A stretch of DNA of 64,000 nucleotides from Hyalella azteca. Taxonomy: Eukaryota; Arthropoda; Malacostraca; Amphipoda; Hyalellidae. The first letter of the stretch is position 1, and the number at the start of each line of letters is the position of its first letter. Below, piece by piece: positions 1-11,992 of this stretch. The stretch covers positions 21,561-85,560 of the forward strand of contig NW_025946732.1 in assembly GCF_000764305.2 (NCBI RefSeq), given 5' to 3'. The notes under the pieces were generated by a model. The model did not search any database. It saw only the letters and a program-made list of their open reading frames with translations, and was not told the origin of the DNA. The position numbers and the translations under genes were made by a program.

Positions 1-174
1 CAGCAGAGACACGCACCGCGAGATGTACTCGTTGCGGTGATACTCCATCTCTGACTCATGCACAGCAGAGACACGCACCGCAAGATGTACTCGTTGCGGT
101 GATACTCCATCTCTGACTCATGCACAGCAGAGACACGCACCGCGAGATGTACTCGTTGCGGTGATACTCCATCT
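1..174. repeat. 62-bp tandem repeat spanning a splice donor (2.8 copies)
   Basis: Units begin at 1, 63 and 125. Each unit contains the last 33 or so bases of the homeodomain exon, the donor gtgcgtgtct and about 28 bases of intron. The copies are nearly identical; the middle one has CTTGCG in place of CTCGCG before the donor. The array continues to the window edge, so the copy number could be higher. Confidence 0.95.
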
Positions 175-252
175 CGAGCCGCAACGTTTGCTCCGACGTG
201 AAGGTTGTGCGCTGCCGCCGCTGCCGGGCGTCGCGCCGTCGCCTTCGCGCCA
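141..252 (-). CDS. ro: rough-like gene, coding exon 2 (homeodomain N-terminal half)
   Basis: 112 bp exon with acceptor ttggttgcag at 253-262 and donor gtgcgtgtct at 140. It encodes a run of Arg ([12 protein letters not shown]) followed by the homeodomain arm and helix 1 up to ISR. The 3' edge and its donor are copied twice more further into the intron by a 62-bp tandem repeat (see the repeat at 1-174). The most upstream copy, at 141, is taken as the exon end because it is the only one contiguous with the homeodomain reading frame. Confidence 0.75.
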
Positions 253-3200
253 CTGCAACCAACACAACAATTCATCTTAGAAATAAAATTCACTCGATAA
301 TGAAACTTATTCGATAATGAAACTCAATAATGAAACTTACATATAGCATTTCTTCGTGATTAAAATTCTTCACGTCACATTTTACGAACATTTTGTAACG
401 GTGTGGCAATAGTGGTGAATTTAAATTATTTTAATTATATTTGTTAGTCATTACAATGTATGATGGTTTTTGTGTTGTTAGAGGCAGGCACTGTAAAATT
501 TTTTACTTGGGATATTAAGAGAATCTGAAATTCAATTTTGCATTACAAGATCATGAGGCTTTCTCAAATCTTGGTTGGACTTAAACACAAAACTTTTCAA
601 TCGCTCTGGATTTATTACCAATTTGAAATTTAATTATAATAAATATGCAAATTTTCCGCATATTTATTCGGTGAAATAATTTGCAAATATTTTCGTTTAA
701 TGGTGAATAGATGTACTAATTGTCTTGAAAAAAATGGAGAGCATGTAAAATGATATACATTACGTTATTGTAAAATAAACTATGCTGAAGACAATGATTT
801 ATAAATTTAAGTTGTTTAGGTTTTTCGTTATAAAAAATAACCATGAAAATAAAAATTCTTCTGAACAAGTATTTTTTCTACTCTCCTCAGTAATTGGATC
901 AGTCTGAAGTGTTATTGAACACATTTAAAATCCCATAAATATTCGAAAATAAAAAAGAATAATTTCTACATTTGGGAAAAAGAAAATTAAAAATGTTATT
1001 TTAATAAAACCGGGATATAATTAATTGAAGAGAGTGGACATTTTTGTGGGACGCCCCATATAGTCGTGAACTTTACATTGCAATAAATGCTGAATTAAAT
1101 GAGTTAACTTTGAATTTAATTAACTAAATGCTGAATGCTTCAGCAAAATATTATACTTTCCTCATTTGGGCATCTTGGTGCCTACAGAAATAAGCACGAG
1201 TTAGAGTGCATGGGAAAATTTGTGTTGGTTTTGTTGAAATTTTAATTTTGTATAGAAAGATTCAGTTGACTTTCGTGTCTGCAGATATTAAAACTGAAAT
1301 ACTTCCTTGCAAAATCTATTTGAAATAATTTTTTTTAATCAATCGTTTTCAACATTTTGTTCAATAATTTTATTGCATTTATACCCATGAACATATCGTA
1401 ACACGTGCTTCTAAGAATTTTTTTTCCTAAATCAAACGTTTTTAACATTTTGTTCACTAATTTGATTGCATTTATACCCACGAACAAATAGTAACACGTG
1501 CTTCTGATTTTTGATCGTATAAGCGGACAATGTGACAACACTCACCAACGTATCGACATTTGGGACACGCGACCAGTAAAGTTGGACAAAAGTTTTTGTT
1601 GCGGCTGCGGGCCCGGGCCTGGTAATTATGAGACTTAGAACACCTCACAACAGCCCCAATTACCAGAGCAATAAGTGTCTTTAACTCATCCTACCGAAAC
1701 CATTCATCCAGCACCAGGGCGTCCTAAACACTACTGAGCTCAACACAATTGCCTTTCTTTTGATGAGTTGTGGAACGCGTCAAGGGACGAGCGGTCACCG
1801 CGCGCCCACACCGAACTGAACTCTGGTTCTGGTGACCGAGTTACGAGAACTACATTTGTTCAAATTATTGTCTTTATATTCTAGGATAATAATAGTTTTT
1901 GTGTTACTGATAAGTTAACAACAAACAATTCTGGTGACCGAGTTACGAGAACTACATTTGTTTGAATTATTGTGTTTATATTCTAGGATAATAATAGTTT
2001 TTGTATTACTGATAAGTTATGAAACAAAACCAATTCTGGTGACCGAGTTACGAGAACTACATTTGTTCAAATTATTGTGTTTTATTCCAGGAGAATAATG
2101 GTTTTTGTATTACTGATTCGTTAACAAACACAGTTCTAGTGACTGAGTAAAAAAACTACATATACCTAAATTATGTTGATATTCCAAAATAATATTAGTT
2201 TTTGTGTTGCTGACGAGTGGACAACGAAACTCCAGTTTTGTTAACCGAGTTACGAAGACTTCATTTAATTTTAATTGAACGATTTTGAAATATATATTTT
2301 AAGAAAGTAATAGTTTTTATACCCACTTTGTCTGTCATGATGGAAAAACTCAATATTATGAAGTTCTCCGAGGCTTCAATTTCGAGAAGCTTGATATTTT
2401 CAATAGCTTGTTGTCTTCTTCAGTTAATCTGTTTTCAACTGTGAATGACAACATGAAAGTTGCCTTTCAATTTTTCACGACTTTTGTTCTGCGCGTAATT
2501 ATCCAGAATGAACTTGAATACACACAATTAACTTAACGCTGCCAACTTTTTATTTATCTTAGAAAGTAGAGGCTTTCAAGTTGGCCTTCATTACAGCACT
2601 CTGGAAGTGAGGGAAAGATGTCAAGCGCGACAGCTGTTTTTCACGGACCAATTATTAGGGCGAGCTGGACTCGCACCTCTTGATGCGTGTGGGGTTAAGT
2701 GCTGGTCTTCTGTATTGAGGCTTTCACAGACACGGATGTTAATGTGGTAATGTTCCTTGTGATAACGTTTAATGATACCAACACGTGTCTTCAACTCGAC
2801 TGGGGTGTTTATTGCCTGCTGGTGATGTGAGGTCTGTTCATTTAAAATTTAATGATAAAGACACTTTTTGGGAGCGGGTTTTCTGCCACGATGCTTCTGT
2901 TTAAAGAGTATTTTTTTGGCTTGAAATGTGTAAAAAGTTGATGATAACGTTCTCTTTAGTTGCAAACAAGTCTTTTATTTGTTGGTCAAACAATAAAATT
3001 AGGGAAAGCGTTCTTTTTATCTATTTTTTTCAATGTCAGATGTCGTTCGTTGTCGTATCTCTCTACTCGTCTCGTTATGTTCCAAATTTGCTATCTTGAA
3101 AATCAACATAATTTTTTGTGAAACCAAGTAGCTTTTGAAAGACTGTACTCACATAATTTTATTTTGGCTCTGGATTTAATTATCTTAGTTATGTTTTAAA

Positions 3201-6200
3201 GTTTTAGGTTGCCTGTTATTGTGTGAAGCTTTTTTGATAGATTTATAGGTACCGTAACTTTCGTTACCTTCGTTGTTGAGTGCGGTAACGCAGTCATGAT
3301 CCACACATTAAGAGATCACTCGTTGGAAAAATATACATACTGTACAAATTGCTCACCTATTATTGTTGTATCGCTCAGTCATATCTAGTTCATACAGACC
3401 ATACCCATTCATTTCCGATGCATTTCTCATACACGTTCCATCCATATATAGTTTACTCTCTACTCATTCTACGTTCAGTTGTCGTCAATTTTCTGTTCAT
3501 CTCCCATGCAAGTTCCACAATTACTTTTGATTAATCTATTAATATTTTTTTTAAGTTTTGTCATCATAAAGAATTAAAATGTGTTACAATAAACTCATCT
3601 ACACCCCTTCACGTTTATTATTTTTGAAAATAATTTCCTTTTTAACCCGAAATTTCTATGGACTTCAAATTTATGAGCGAGCTAGTGTTAAATGTGCCTT
3701 GTGCCTTTTTGTCGAATGAGGCATTTGATGACTACTGAGGTATTCTTTTGTTAGAGATCAAGTCTGTGATGGCGACGGAGACTGGCTTAGTCGTCATGTA
3801 CACGAGATTTAAATGCGCGTATTACCGTATTATTAAAAATTCTAAATTTGGATGAAATTTTGTGTACGAAATGATTGTGGCTTAAACGGGTTATAAAAAT
3901 CATAACTCAGCATTATTGCATGTTATGCAAATATTTGTTTTTATTATATGCCGTAGGGATTGGAATTGAACGAAGGTTAGTAAGAAAAGTGATGTTACCC
4001 TGCCGCTCTATTTACCATCACCATAAATTTGTATTATATCACACACAGCCTCCCTACAAATGCCGGTTAATTCCTGCTGCATTTCACGCAAAACCTCACA
4101 TTAGCAATGCCAGTTAACCAGGAGCATATCAATCACTACCTCCCAGACACCACCGAGCTAACCTGCTACCAGCTTATGACAATAACAAATCGCGCCGTAC
4201 TAAAACTTTACATAACCGTCTTAGACTGCTGGATCACCAATGGCGCTAGCAGCGTTTCCACACATTTTGACACAAAGATTTGTTCTCTTTAAGAATACAG
4301 AACTGGATTTAAATCTCAATTTATTCGTAATAGATATCGCTATGACTCGTCTCGTGGGCTTGAAATTTTATTTTTCATCTGTAATAAAGAAGCTTTAGGG
4401 CTTTCAATTGGATTGTTTTTCTACCGATACGCACTCGAGTTGAAAATACCACACAACCTAAACAGGAAATTTATCTTTATCTAAGTCACGTCCAGCGAGG
4501 AATAACCTATAATTTGCCTTGCCTATTTTTCGATCGTAGTAAGTGATCATTTATCTGATCATTTATTTGCATGAGATATTTTAATGTTAATTTACATCAT
4601 CTTATTTTCTACATTTGTTTCATTGAACATTTCACCTCGACTAAAGCTCTATCGTGTCTCCACTTTAACTCATCGTTTGTATACGCCAAATTTATTTTAT
4701 TCGCAACGCGTTTCCACCGCACGCCTGATCTGCCATACGAATGACAGTTGCAATAAATACGATCTTAATTCACGTCTAATTGTATCGGCCGTCATTTATT
4801 TAGCGGCTTGTCAGCAAATTACCAGTGAGTGACCATTAGTTAATTAACGACCGCCGTGTTGGTGATCCATCACTGGAAGTGGGTGTCACTAGCACGTGTT
4901 GGTGCCTCTTCCTACCAATTAAGTGGTTGTGCCGACCACGACGCTTTTTGCGGCTGGCAAGGGTATTCCAATTGCACTATTTTGAAACTTTGATTGGGTT
5001 GTTTGGAAACTTTTCAGTAGAAATTAATTTTTTGAAGTTTCAAATCGTTGGGTTGAAGCAAAAACTCTTTTTTATTTCGTTTCACGTTTACTGGAATGAT
5101 ACCTTTGATGCTTTTTTTCGGGGGAATTTAGACAAGATCAAAATGAAAAGTCTGTAAATACATGTTTTTGCTGACAACTAAAGATGTTTTTGGCTGGTGA
5201 TTAGAGTTGCGGTAAGCATTTGAATTTTTATGTGCCAATACCGTCGACTAATTAATTTATAGGAAAAAGTGTCTGATGAAATTGGCCGACAATCATTAAA
5301 CGTAGAAATTGATTAACAATATTTGCACGCATGTATTCATTAAAGAATAGTGAAATTCATCTTATTTAATTTCTCACAATTTTCACTGTATTATATAATG
5401 AACCATAAATTTGGTTAGAAAATTTATGAACCCAATTCAATTATAAAAGCAATCAATAAGGTAAAAACAATATTTAAGGGTGAACGCAACCGCTTATTTT
5501 ACTTCAAAAAATTGTTTATTCAACTGCATGAGTTGGGTCATCATCTATTTGGCGCAGGACCAATTTAAAAGTGAATGATAATTGTAGTCGCGAACAAGCG
5601 AGGTGACGGAGATAACGTATGCTATAAACAAGCCTTTATATAAATAAATAATAAATCATGATCTTCAACATAAAGTGATAGTGATATTTGATTTAAAATG
5701 AGTTCCGATTGATGTAATGTTACTTTTGAGTGATGGAAACATGCTTCCCCCTGAATAATTATATATACAATAAATATCAAAATTACACAATACCAATAAT
5801 TTGTGCATGAATGAATGCAAAATTAAATCACTGAAATTACTTGGTGACTTTCAAGAACTTGACTTATAATTTTATTTAAGTTTAAAGAATCTCTGAAGGT
5901 TAAAAAAATTATCAACTATATATTCATCCATACTGGTAATAAATAGCACGAGTAATATTTTACTCACAAAAAGCAGGGAGTCCAGGAAAGGAATGTAAGT
6001 CTGGCAGAGTCCTGAGAAGGTCAGGTGACGACAGGGTCGGCAATCCCCCAGAAGGATGCATTCCCCCAGAGTGAGGGATCATGGTGGATTCAGGTGCTCC
6101 CCACCACACATTTCCACCACCCGCCACACTTAAACTTCCACCAAAGTTCAGCCGCGGGAAGTGATTAGGAGGGGAAGCTGACCGGCTTCTTGAATAGCTG

Positions 6201-6994
6201 TGGCTTGGCGATCTCAAGGAAGATGGCGGTGATTTCCACTGAGATTCGGGAGTTTTTGGATCGCCACCGGTTATCATAGGGCCTTCATTATCCACCAAAC
6301 AAGGGTTTATGGCTGGGGTAATGATACGATTATTCATGTCCGAATCCTCGAGGATGTCAGGTGATTCTCTCCCCTGTCCTGGGGTGATGATGAGTCCTGG
6401 AAACAGCCTCACCCCTTCTACCGATTTTGCGTAATTCCCTCGAGTGCCGATTTCCTTGAGTTTAGATTCCTCAAGTGGCTTAGCCTCTCTGCGGTCGCTC
6501 AAATCCTCCCCAGCGAACGATTTTTCATCTGTTTGTTGTATGAACTTGTCGGGTTTTAGCGAATCTTTTGCAGAAAAGAATATTTTTTCATTTTCATGCA
6601 TAAACATGTTAAACTTTTGCGCATCTTTCCCGGCAAGTAATTTCTCATCTGGTTGAGATGTCATCTCGTCGAATTTCTTGGTGTTGCTCCCAGTTGAAGA
6701 TTTCTCATCAGTTTTATTGTGCTGCAGTTTTGACGGAAATTCTTTAAATCCTTTCTCTTGACGAGTCATGACTTCATTAGTAGCAAAGTCGTCTTCCATG
6801 ATTGCAACGCGACTGAGGTCAAGAGGGGTACAACGATCTCCCAAGATAGGATCAATTGTCCTACCAGTGACCAATTGGTCCTCCTCGTCCTGAACTTCTC
6901 GACTGTGTCCTTCTGGTATTGATGTCACTGGGCATTTTTCGTTTTCACGGCTCTTGCTTTCGTTCGGTTGTGTTTTCGATGCAATATCAGTCAT
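141..6994 (-). CDS. ro: Homeobox gene, rough-like (partial, 2 exons in window)
   Basis: Gene-level entry. Two coding exons on the minus strand (6994-5968 and 252-141) join in phase: exon 1 ends with one base of a codon and exon 2 begins with two. The joined protein runs from an unstructured 342-codon N-terminal region into a basic stretch and the homeodomain start [20 protein letters not shown], then HRNEYISR at the exon end. Rough homeodomains have this arm and helix 1 ([23 protein letters not shown]), and this is the basis of the call. Helices 2 and 3, including the DNA-contacting WFQNRR motif, must lie left of position 1. In flies rough is a nuclear transcription factor in photoreceptor R2/R5 specification; the role here is inferred from family. 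The N-terminal region carries no recognised domain. Another HOX/NK-like class is possible but less likely. Confidence 0.75.
1338..1512. repeat. ~91-bp direct repeat, two copies
   Basis: Both copies share AACATTTTGTTCA, TTGCATTTATACCCA and AACACGTGCTTCT in the same order, about 91 bp apart. A chance ORF on the minus strand follows the repeat. Confidence 0.85.
1823..2330. repeat. ~104-bp tandem repeat, about five decaying copies
   Basis: Copies begin near 1825, 1930, 2036, 2138 and 2240. The first three share TTCTGGTGACCGAGTTACGA and ACTACATTTGTT. The fourth and fifth keep only the skeleton (GAC/ACCGAGT, TAATAGTTTTT), so the array degrades from left to right. Confidence 0.85.
5968..6994 (-). 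CDS. ro: rough-like gene, coding exon 1
   Basis: The ATG at 6994 is chosen because an in-frame TAG lies eleven codons upstream of a possible GTG at 7024, and no other ATG comes first. The exon is open for 342 codons plus one base and ends at a good donor (GCTTTTT then gtgagt). The protein is rich in Ser, Pro, Glu and Lys and looks disordered. Its end has [17 protein letters not shown], a glycine-rich patch with VWWGAPES, and a Leu/Pro-rich tail ([17 protein letters not shown]) just before the homeodomain exon. No upstream exon or promoter element was recognised; 7025-7500 looks like 5' UTR or intergenic sequence. Confidence 0.7.
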
Positions 6995-7561
6995 TTCGAT
7001 GGTTAAATTGACCGATACCCTCACTATTGATATCTAATTTTGTTTCGCATTGGTTTTCGTTGATGATATTTGTACGCAATTTATTCTGCCGCTGGGCATC
7101 AAAATAAATTCTGTCTTCGCTCATAAATTGAAATTAAAGAATTAAAATTTAACTTCAATCCTAACGAAATGTAAATGCAGCTTCGGAAACTTGAAATATC
7201 CGGACTTTCTTTTTATTGAAGTGCCTAAATTAGATAAGAAATTCACGATGTAATACGATAAATAAATTGATTAGGAGTTCTGGTGATTGTTAATGCTACT
7301 TTTTATTGAATTGAAAGTGTTAATCGAGATTCATGACTCAGAATTCACTGCAACATCCTTCAAATTCAAAAGAAATCAATTACTATTTAGCAATAGAGAA
7401 AACTCGGATACCTCGGCGGGTGAGATAAATTCCAGTTCTACTGTTTCCGAACGTGATTCGTTAATTCACTGAAGCTGTGGACGACGAAGTTCTACGGTTG
7501 CCTTCAGATAAATGAGACGCTTCAGGAGTCAGGGGCGCCGTGAAGCTACCTTCACTTGCAG

Positions 7562-7933
7562 TCACATCCAGAGTCCAGCGGCACTCCAGGCCTCTGGAGG
7601 CGCGGCTTCAGGGCGGGGTTTACTGGACTGCCTCTCCAGTCTTTGTGACGCTCCGCCTGGAGCCAAAGGCTCTATTGGCCGAATTATATAGAAATTATAC
7701 TGGATATTGCATTTGAAAATGTCGTCTTTAATTTTCAGTGCTGGTATGAACATTGAATATTCTGGATTGGGAGTTATGATAATAATTTCTTTTACATAAT
7801 CTTGAAGCAGCTGTTGGCCAACCAGGCAGAGCATGGAGTCACTCTCTGGAACATCATAGGGTTGAGGCAAATCAATTTTCTTTTTCTCGCCTTTTGCTCT
7901 GTATTCGAGGCGGGCTTCAGTCGGCGGCTAAAG
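7562..7933 (-). CDS. Candidate exon, unidentified protein
   Basis: A minus-strand frame is open from a pyrimidine-rich acceptor-like site (aagctcctcctttag, ending at 7934) to a TGA at 7562. It would encode about 123 residues with a Lys-rich start (GEKKKIDLPQPYDVPES), a mixed central part (LLQDYVKEIIIITPNPEYSM) and a Pro/Ala-rich tail. The amino-acid mix looks more protein-like than the other frames. I do not recognise the protein and found no partner exon. Directly right of it a different plus-strand frame looks coding, so the two signals compete or belong to a rearranged pseudogene. Confidence 0.3.
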
Positions 7934-8398
7934 GAGGAGCTTGTTTTGCGAAATCCAGAAAAAGCAAACACACAAAACGCATCAGCTTGTAGAATCACTC
8001 AAATGTTTACTAGAAGAACACGAGGATATGATCGCCCAGGAGGAGTTTTGGGAGGAGTCCAATTGTCGAGCCCTTATTACACTCAGTAATGACGCTCGAG
8101 CGCAGCACTCGTGCAAACAAATGAAAATTTTCGCTCACCAAAAGACAACTCGGAAATTGTTCGCAGATGGCTCCAAGAGACCCAAAGAGGCTCTTTCGCT
8201 ACCCAATAGGTCGTGCATAGAACATATGAGGTATTTACCGGATGATAGGTTTCATTACTTTAATGTTGGGGTTACGGCCGATGCTTAGTCGGTATGTTTT
8301 TTTTATCTATCGGGAGGATTTTTGTGAGGCTTCGTGGCCATTGGAGGAATGGCCGGATCATCACATGCAGTATTGGTGCGCGACTAAATAATATAAAA
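7931..8398 (+). pseudogene. Unidentified ORF with a frame break
   Basis: A plus-strand frame runs from just after a TAA at 7928 to a TAG at 8288. It has a coiled-coil-like start (HQLVESLKCLLEEHEDMIAQ), then a Lys/Arg-rich part and YLPDDRFHYF. Right before the stop a second frame, entered near 8267-8272 at a GGGG run, stays open to a TAA near 8398 and has a biased, protein-like content (CEASWPLEEWPDHHMQYWC). The two frames in sequence suggest one gene broken by a one-base change. No ATG precedes the conserved-looking part; the first lies at about 8028. I do not recognise the family. It may be a decayed host or mobile-element gene, or a real gene with a sequencing error. Confidence 0.35.
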
Positions 8399-8400
8399 AA

Positions 8401-10390
8401 GGCATTCCTAACAACAGCAGCAAATATTCCCATCTACTTTGTTTCGCAGTATACTAAATTTAATTAAAATGTTTCACTCTTCATCATTTAGGCACATACC
8501 CTTTTATTCCTAATGAAAATATTGATACATTCTAGGTCTCATCTAGGTTTATGTTCCATATATACACTTCATTTGCAATTTCAACGTCATCAATATATAT
8601 TGAATCACAAATGTTATTTCTGGTATAAATATAATGATTCATGATTATTATTGATAATTCGAAGCCGTCGATGATGTCGAAATTGAAACGAAACTATAAA
8701 ACGTCTGGCCAACGCATGCCATGAGCAGGCAGCAAAATTCTCTCAATAGCTTGTCTGCAGCTGAGCATGCATAAAGAGACGCGATAGGCTTACAAAATTG
8801 TCAAATTCATCAAACCATGCCTAAATCAAGGTTTTTTGATTGGATATCATATTATATTACTAATTATCACTTCATGCACAATTTCACTTATATTACAATA
8901 TTATACTCGCATAGGATCTTGATTACAAATTTAAACTTTTTACATTTGAATCAAAGCTTGATTTTCCCTCCAATTTGGAATAGATTTTTTTCCGTCACTT
9001 AACTTTTATGGTGAACTTTTTTATTTCTTCTCTTTCGGCTTCAGACTGTCATTGACAAATGCAAAGCCTTGTTGATTAATGAGAGAAAACACGCAGTTTC
9101 TTCAACGTCCAATACAAAAACTCAATGATTCCTTTTCCAAAACGCCAAACTCCCAATAAAAACTATATACACACTCGGGCAAACTCAGCGCCAGAGTTTC
9201 TTTTACCATTCCAATTTATCGAGTGCCTTTAGTTAGATCCAACATCATCCTTCTCTTTCACGACGTATTAACTCGAACGTTCTGGCAACATTTGTTCGGC
9301 ATATTTTCCCCCTACAAATCTGGCGGGAAATCTCGCAGCTTGGCTGCAAATCATCTCGAAGCCGACAATGGAAATCCTGCAATAAAATTACGATAAGAAG
9401 CCAACAAGCAACCAAGCGCAAGTAAAGATCCGTAATTCCCTCTTGACACAAAAATACTTCCAGGTTTTATCGACTCGGTGGACTGCGGAACGGTGAGTGT
9501 TGTAAACTTTTTTCCGACAACCGGGTAAGTGGGTTTGAGAAAGGCACGAAACAAAGTAATCTCAACGCAGCCTACATCGCAGTTTGGTAAATATAACTCA
9601 GTAGAGGGCAATTTTAACCGCAGAAATCATTTTGATTTTGAAGCGTTCAGATGTGCGAGTAAAAAGCAGACTTTTTGTCGGTGATCACGCGCGCCAGAAG
9701 CTGATGGAATTTATTTATTGTTGGCGGCGGGACTGTTGTGACGAAAAGATTTATGAATCACTTCGTTGAAGCCGTTAGCACTTGCGACGAGATTAGGGTC
9801 TTGCCAACGGAGTTGGATTAAAGAACAGTTTCTTAATGTTGCACAATTCTAGAATTTTTAACTGGAGTTTATAAGTGACTGTGAATGGATTGTGAACGAT
9901 TTCCGATCATTGTTTTTGGATGACCACTGTATATTAATTTTCGGCAAAAATTATTCATGTCGGACTTCACAGTATAATTTTTCAAATATATATCTTCATT
10001 ATCCTCGCTATCTCCTTTTTCACGGCGTCACGTGGATCCACTGCACTGATAGCTGTACCAACACTGGCGGTACATTTAAGCTATTTAAAAACCCTCTTTG
10101 ATCTAAATGTTTACGTACATCGTATACCGCAATATTTCTTCTAGCATCAAAATGAATTGAGAGTAATCAACGCACATATCACTCGAGCGTGTACCACCAC
10201 TTATCAAACTGCAGTTAATAACTTGCATTTGAGGACAAGATCTTATAACTAAATATCGAGTGCAGTGCATATACAGAGTGCAATACTATATTGTACTTGT
10301 ACTCGCATGGGTATTTGGAAGCTCGTTTGCTGCCGAGTGCGAACCACGGAACTGCCATCCTCCTCCCTTCCACCATCTGGGGTACAGAGG
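8401..10390. other. Intergenic, no feature recognised
   Basis: AT-rich sequence without exon-like islands, palindromes or array repeats that I could support. Short ORFs on both strands have no protein-like pattern. Confidence 0.5.
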
Positions 10391-10394
10391 CTTC

Positions 10395-10800
10395 CTCTTC
10401 CTTAGGAGCTTCCTTTTCTCCAGCCCTTTGGAGCGTCCTTCCTCCAGCCCTTTGGAGCGTCCTTCCTCCAGCCCCTTTTGAGCTTCCTTACTCCAACCTC
10501 TTGAAGCTTCCTTTCTCCAGCCCTTTATAATTAATTCCTATCATCCCGTTGGAGCCTCCTTTCTCCAGATCTTAGGTGCTTTCTTTCTCCAATTGCTTTT
10601 TAAACTTCCATTTTCCAGACCTTTAAAGTCTCCATTCTCCAGCCTTTTTGAGATTCCTTTTTCCAAAATTTTGGGGCTTTCTTTCTCCAGCCCCATAGAG
10701 ATTAAATTCCCGCATCCATGGAGCCTCCTTCCTCATGCCCATTTCGGTTTTTCAGTTCCAGCCCATGGAGTTTCCTTTCTCCAGCCCAAAGGAAGCAGCA
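10395..10800. repeat. ~27-bp pyrimidine-rich minisatellite
   Basis: Degenerate units of the type GAGCTTCCTTTCTCCAGCCC repeat about fourteen times. Frames across it are open only because of the low complexity. Confidence 0.85.
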
Positions 10801-10829
10801 TTTCTCACTTTCCCCGTCCACAGAATACC

Positions 10830-10985
10830 TTCCCCATGAAGGAAGAGGGGAATACCTCTTCTTCCCTATCAGGGAAGAGAGGAATACCTCTTCTTCCCCA
10901 TGAGGGAAGAGGGAATACCTCTTCTTCCCCATGAGGGAAGAGGGAATACCTCTTCTTCCCCATGAGGGAAGAGGGAATACCTCTT
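10830..10985. repeat. 31-bp minisatellite, about five copies
   Basis: Units contain CCCCATGAGGGAAGAGGGAA followed by TACCTCTTCTT. The last three copies are almost identical and the first two carry small indels. Confidence 0.9.
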
Positions 10986-10987
10986 CT

Positions 10988-11105
10988 CCAAAATTCCGTC
11001 TCAGATTCACCACTGGCTCAAATTCCGACTCATATTCATGACTGGCTCAAATTCCGTCTCAGATTCACCACTGGCTCAAATTCCGGCTCCTGTTCACGAC
11101 TGGCT
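10988..11105. repeat. ~28-bp minisatellite, four copies
   Basis: The motif CTCAAATTCCGTCTCAGATT, with CACCACTGG, alternates with a variant (CTCATATTCATGACTGG). It directly abuts the 31-bp array to its left. Confidence 0.85.
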
Positions 11106-11840
11106 GATATTCTGGCAAGTTCGTGCTCGTGAGACGTAAGGTGATTTATTCTTACTCACGTTTTACCTGTGATCTTATTCATGCACGTATTATTGTTTCA
11201 GTTATTATTTTTGCGCACGCAATTCCTTCTCGTTGTATTCCTGCTTGAATAATTCCCACCCCACAATTCCTGCTAGCGTTATTCCTTTGCGTTATTCCTC
11301 CTTCTGTCATTGTTACTCACGTTAACCGTTCTGCTGTAGTTATACCTCTTACTGTTACTCGTTGTGTATTTATTACGTCCCACTTATGTTATTTCAGCTG
11401 CTATTCTTTATCATCCCGCGGCACCTGTTATACCTTTTTACATGTATTTATACTCATGTCCTGTTGCTGTTATCCTAAATTTATTTCTATTATCACTTCT
11501 GTTCTTGCTATTTAAGTTGTTCTTTCGTCTCATGTATCTTCTTCTATTCTTGTCATCACTTCCATTTCGTTGACTCGTTATTTCCTTTTTATAATTTTAT
11601 TATATGTAATAATTTATAAATATAAAAGAAGGATAAGAGAAGACCAAAGCTGCAATATTCATTTTATAGACCAGGACGCTTTAGATAAAATCTCTCAACG
11701 ATCAAAGGACACGATTTTTCTTATAATCCTCGAATTAAGGGCTGGTAGATATTTACAAATGAGTTCACATTAGTTTACACATTGAACAAAACAAACCTCG
11801 CACTTACGTTCATACACGTTCTTGTAGGCAACAAGGATCA
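11106..11840. other. Intergenic, T-rich, no feature recognised
   Basis: Pyrimidine-rich sequence with many TTATT and GTTATT runs. No coding or RNA signal was seen. Confidence 0.45.
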
Positions 11841-11841
11841 A

Positions 11842-11915
11842 TGCCTGTATTGACACATATGCCTGTATTGACACATATGCCTGTATTGACACATATGCCT
11901 GTATTGACACATATG
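11842..11915. repeat. 18-bp minisatellite, four copies
   Basis: Four near-perfect copies of CCTGTATTGACACATATG in a row. Confidence 0.95.
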
Positions 11916-11992
11916 CATACAACAATACAGCTGTCACCACTCACGCTTGTTTGCCCTACACTCGTATAAATAAACGGATCATATTTACACAA

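Larger units (their letters stand above)
253..5967 (-). other. Intron between rough-like exons
   Basis: About 5.7 kb of AT-rich sequence between the two coding exons. It holds a two-copy ~91-bp repeat (1338-1512) and a decaying ~104-bp array (1823-2330). The short ORFs within it show no coding character on either strand. Confidence 0.6.

Noticed and set aside
10260..11013. Several overlapping Ser/Pro/Phe-rich frames on both strands
   Set aside because: Low-complexity pyrimidine-rich arrays; no splice or start signal.
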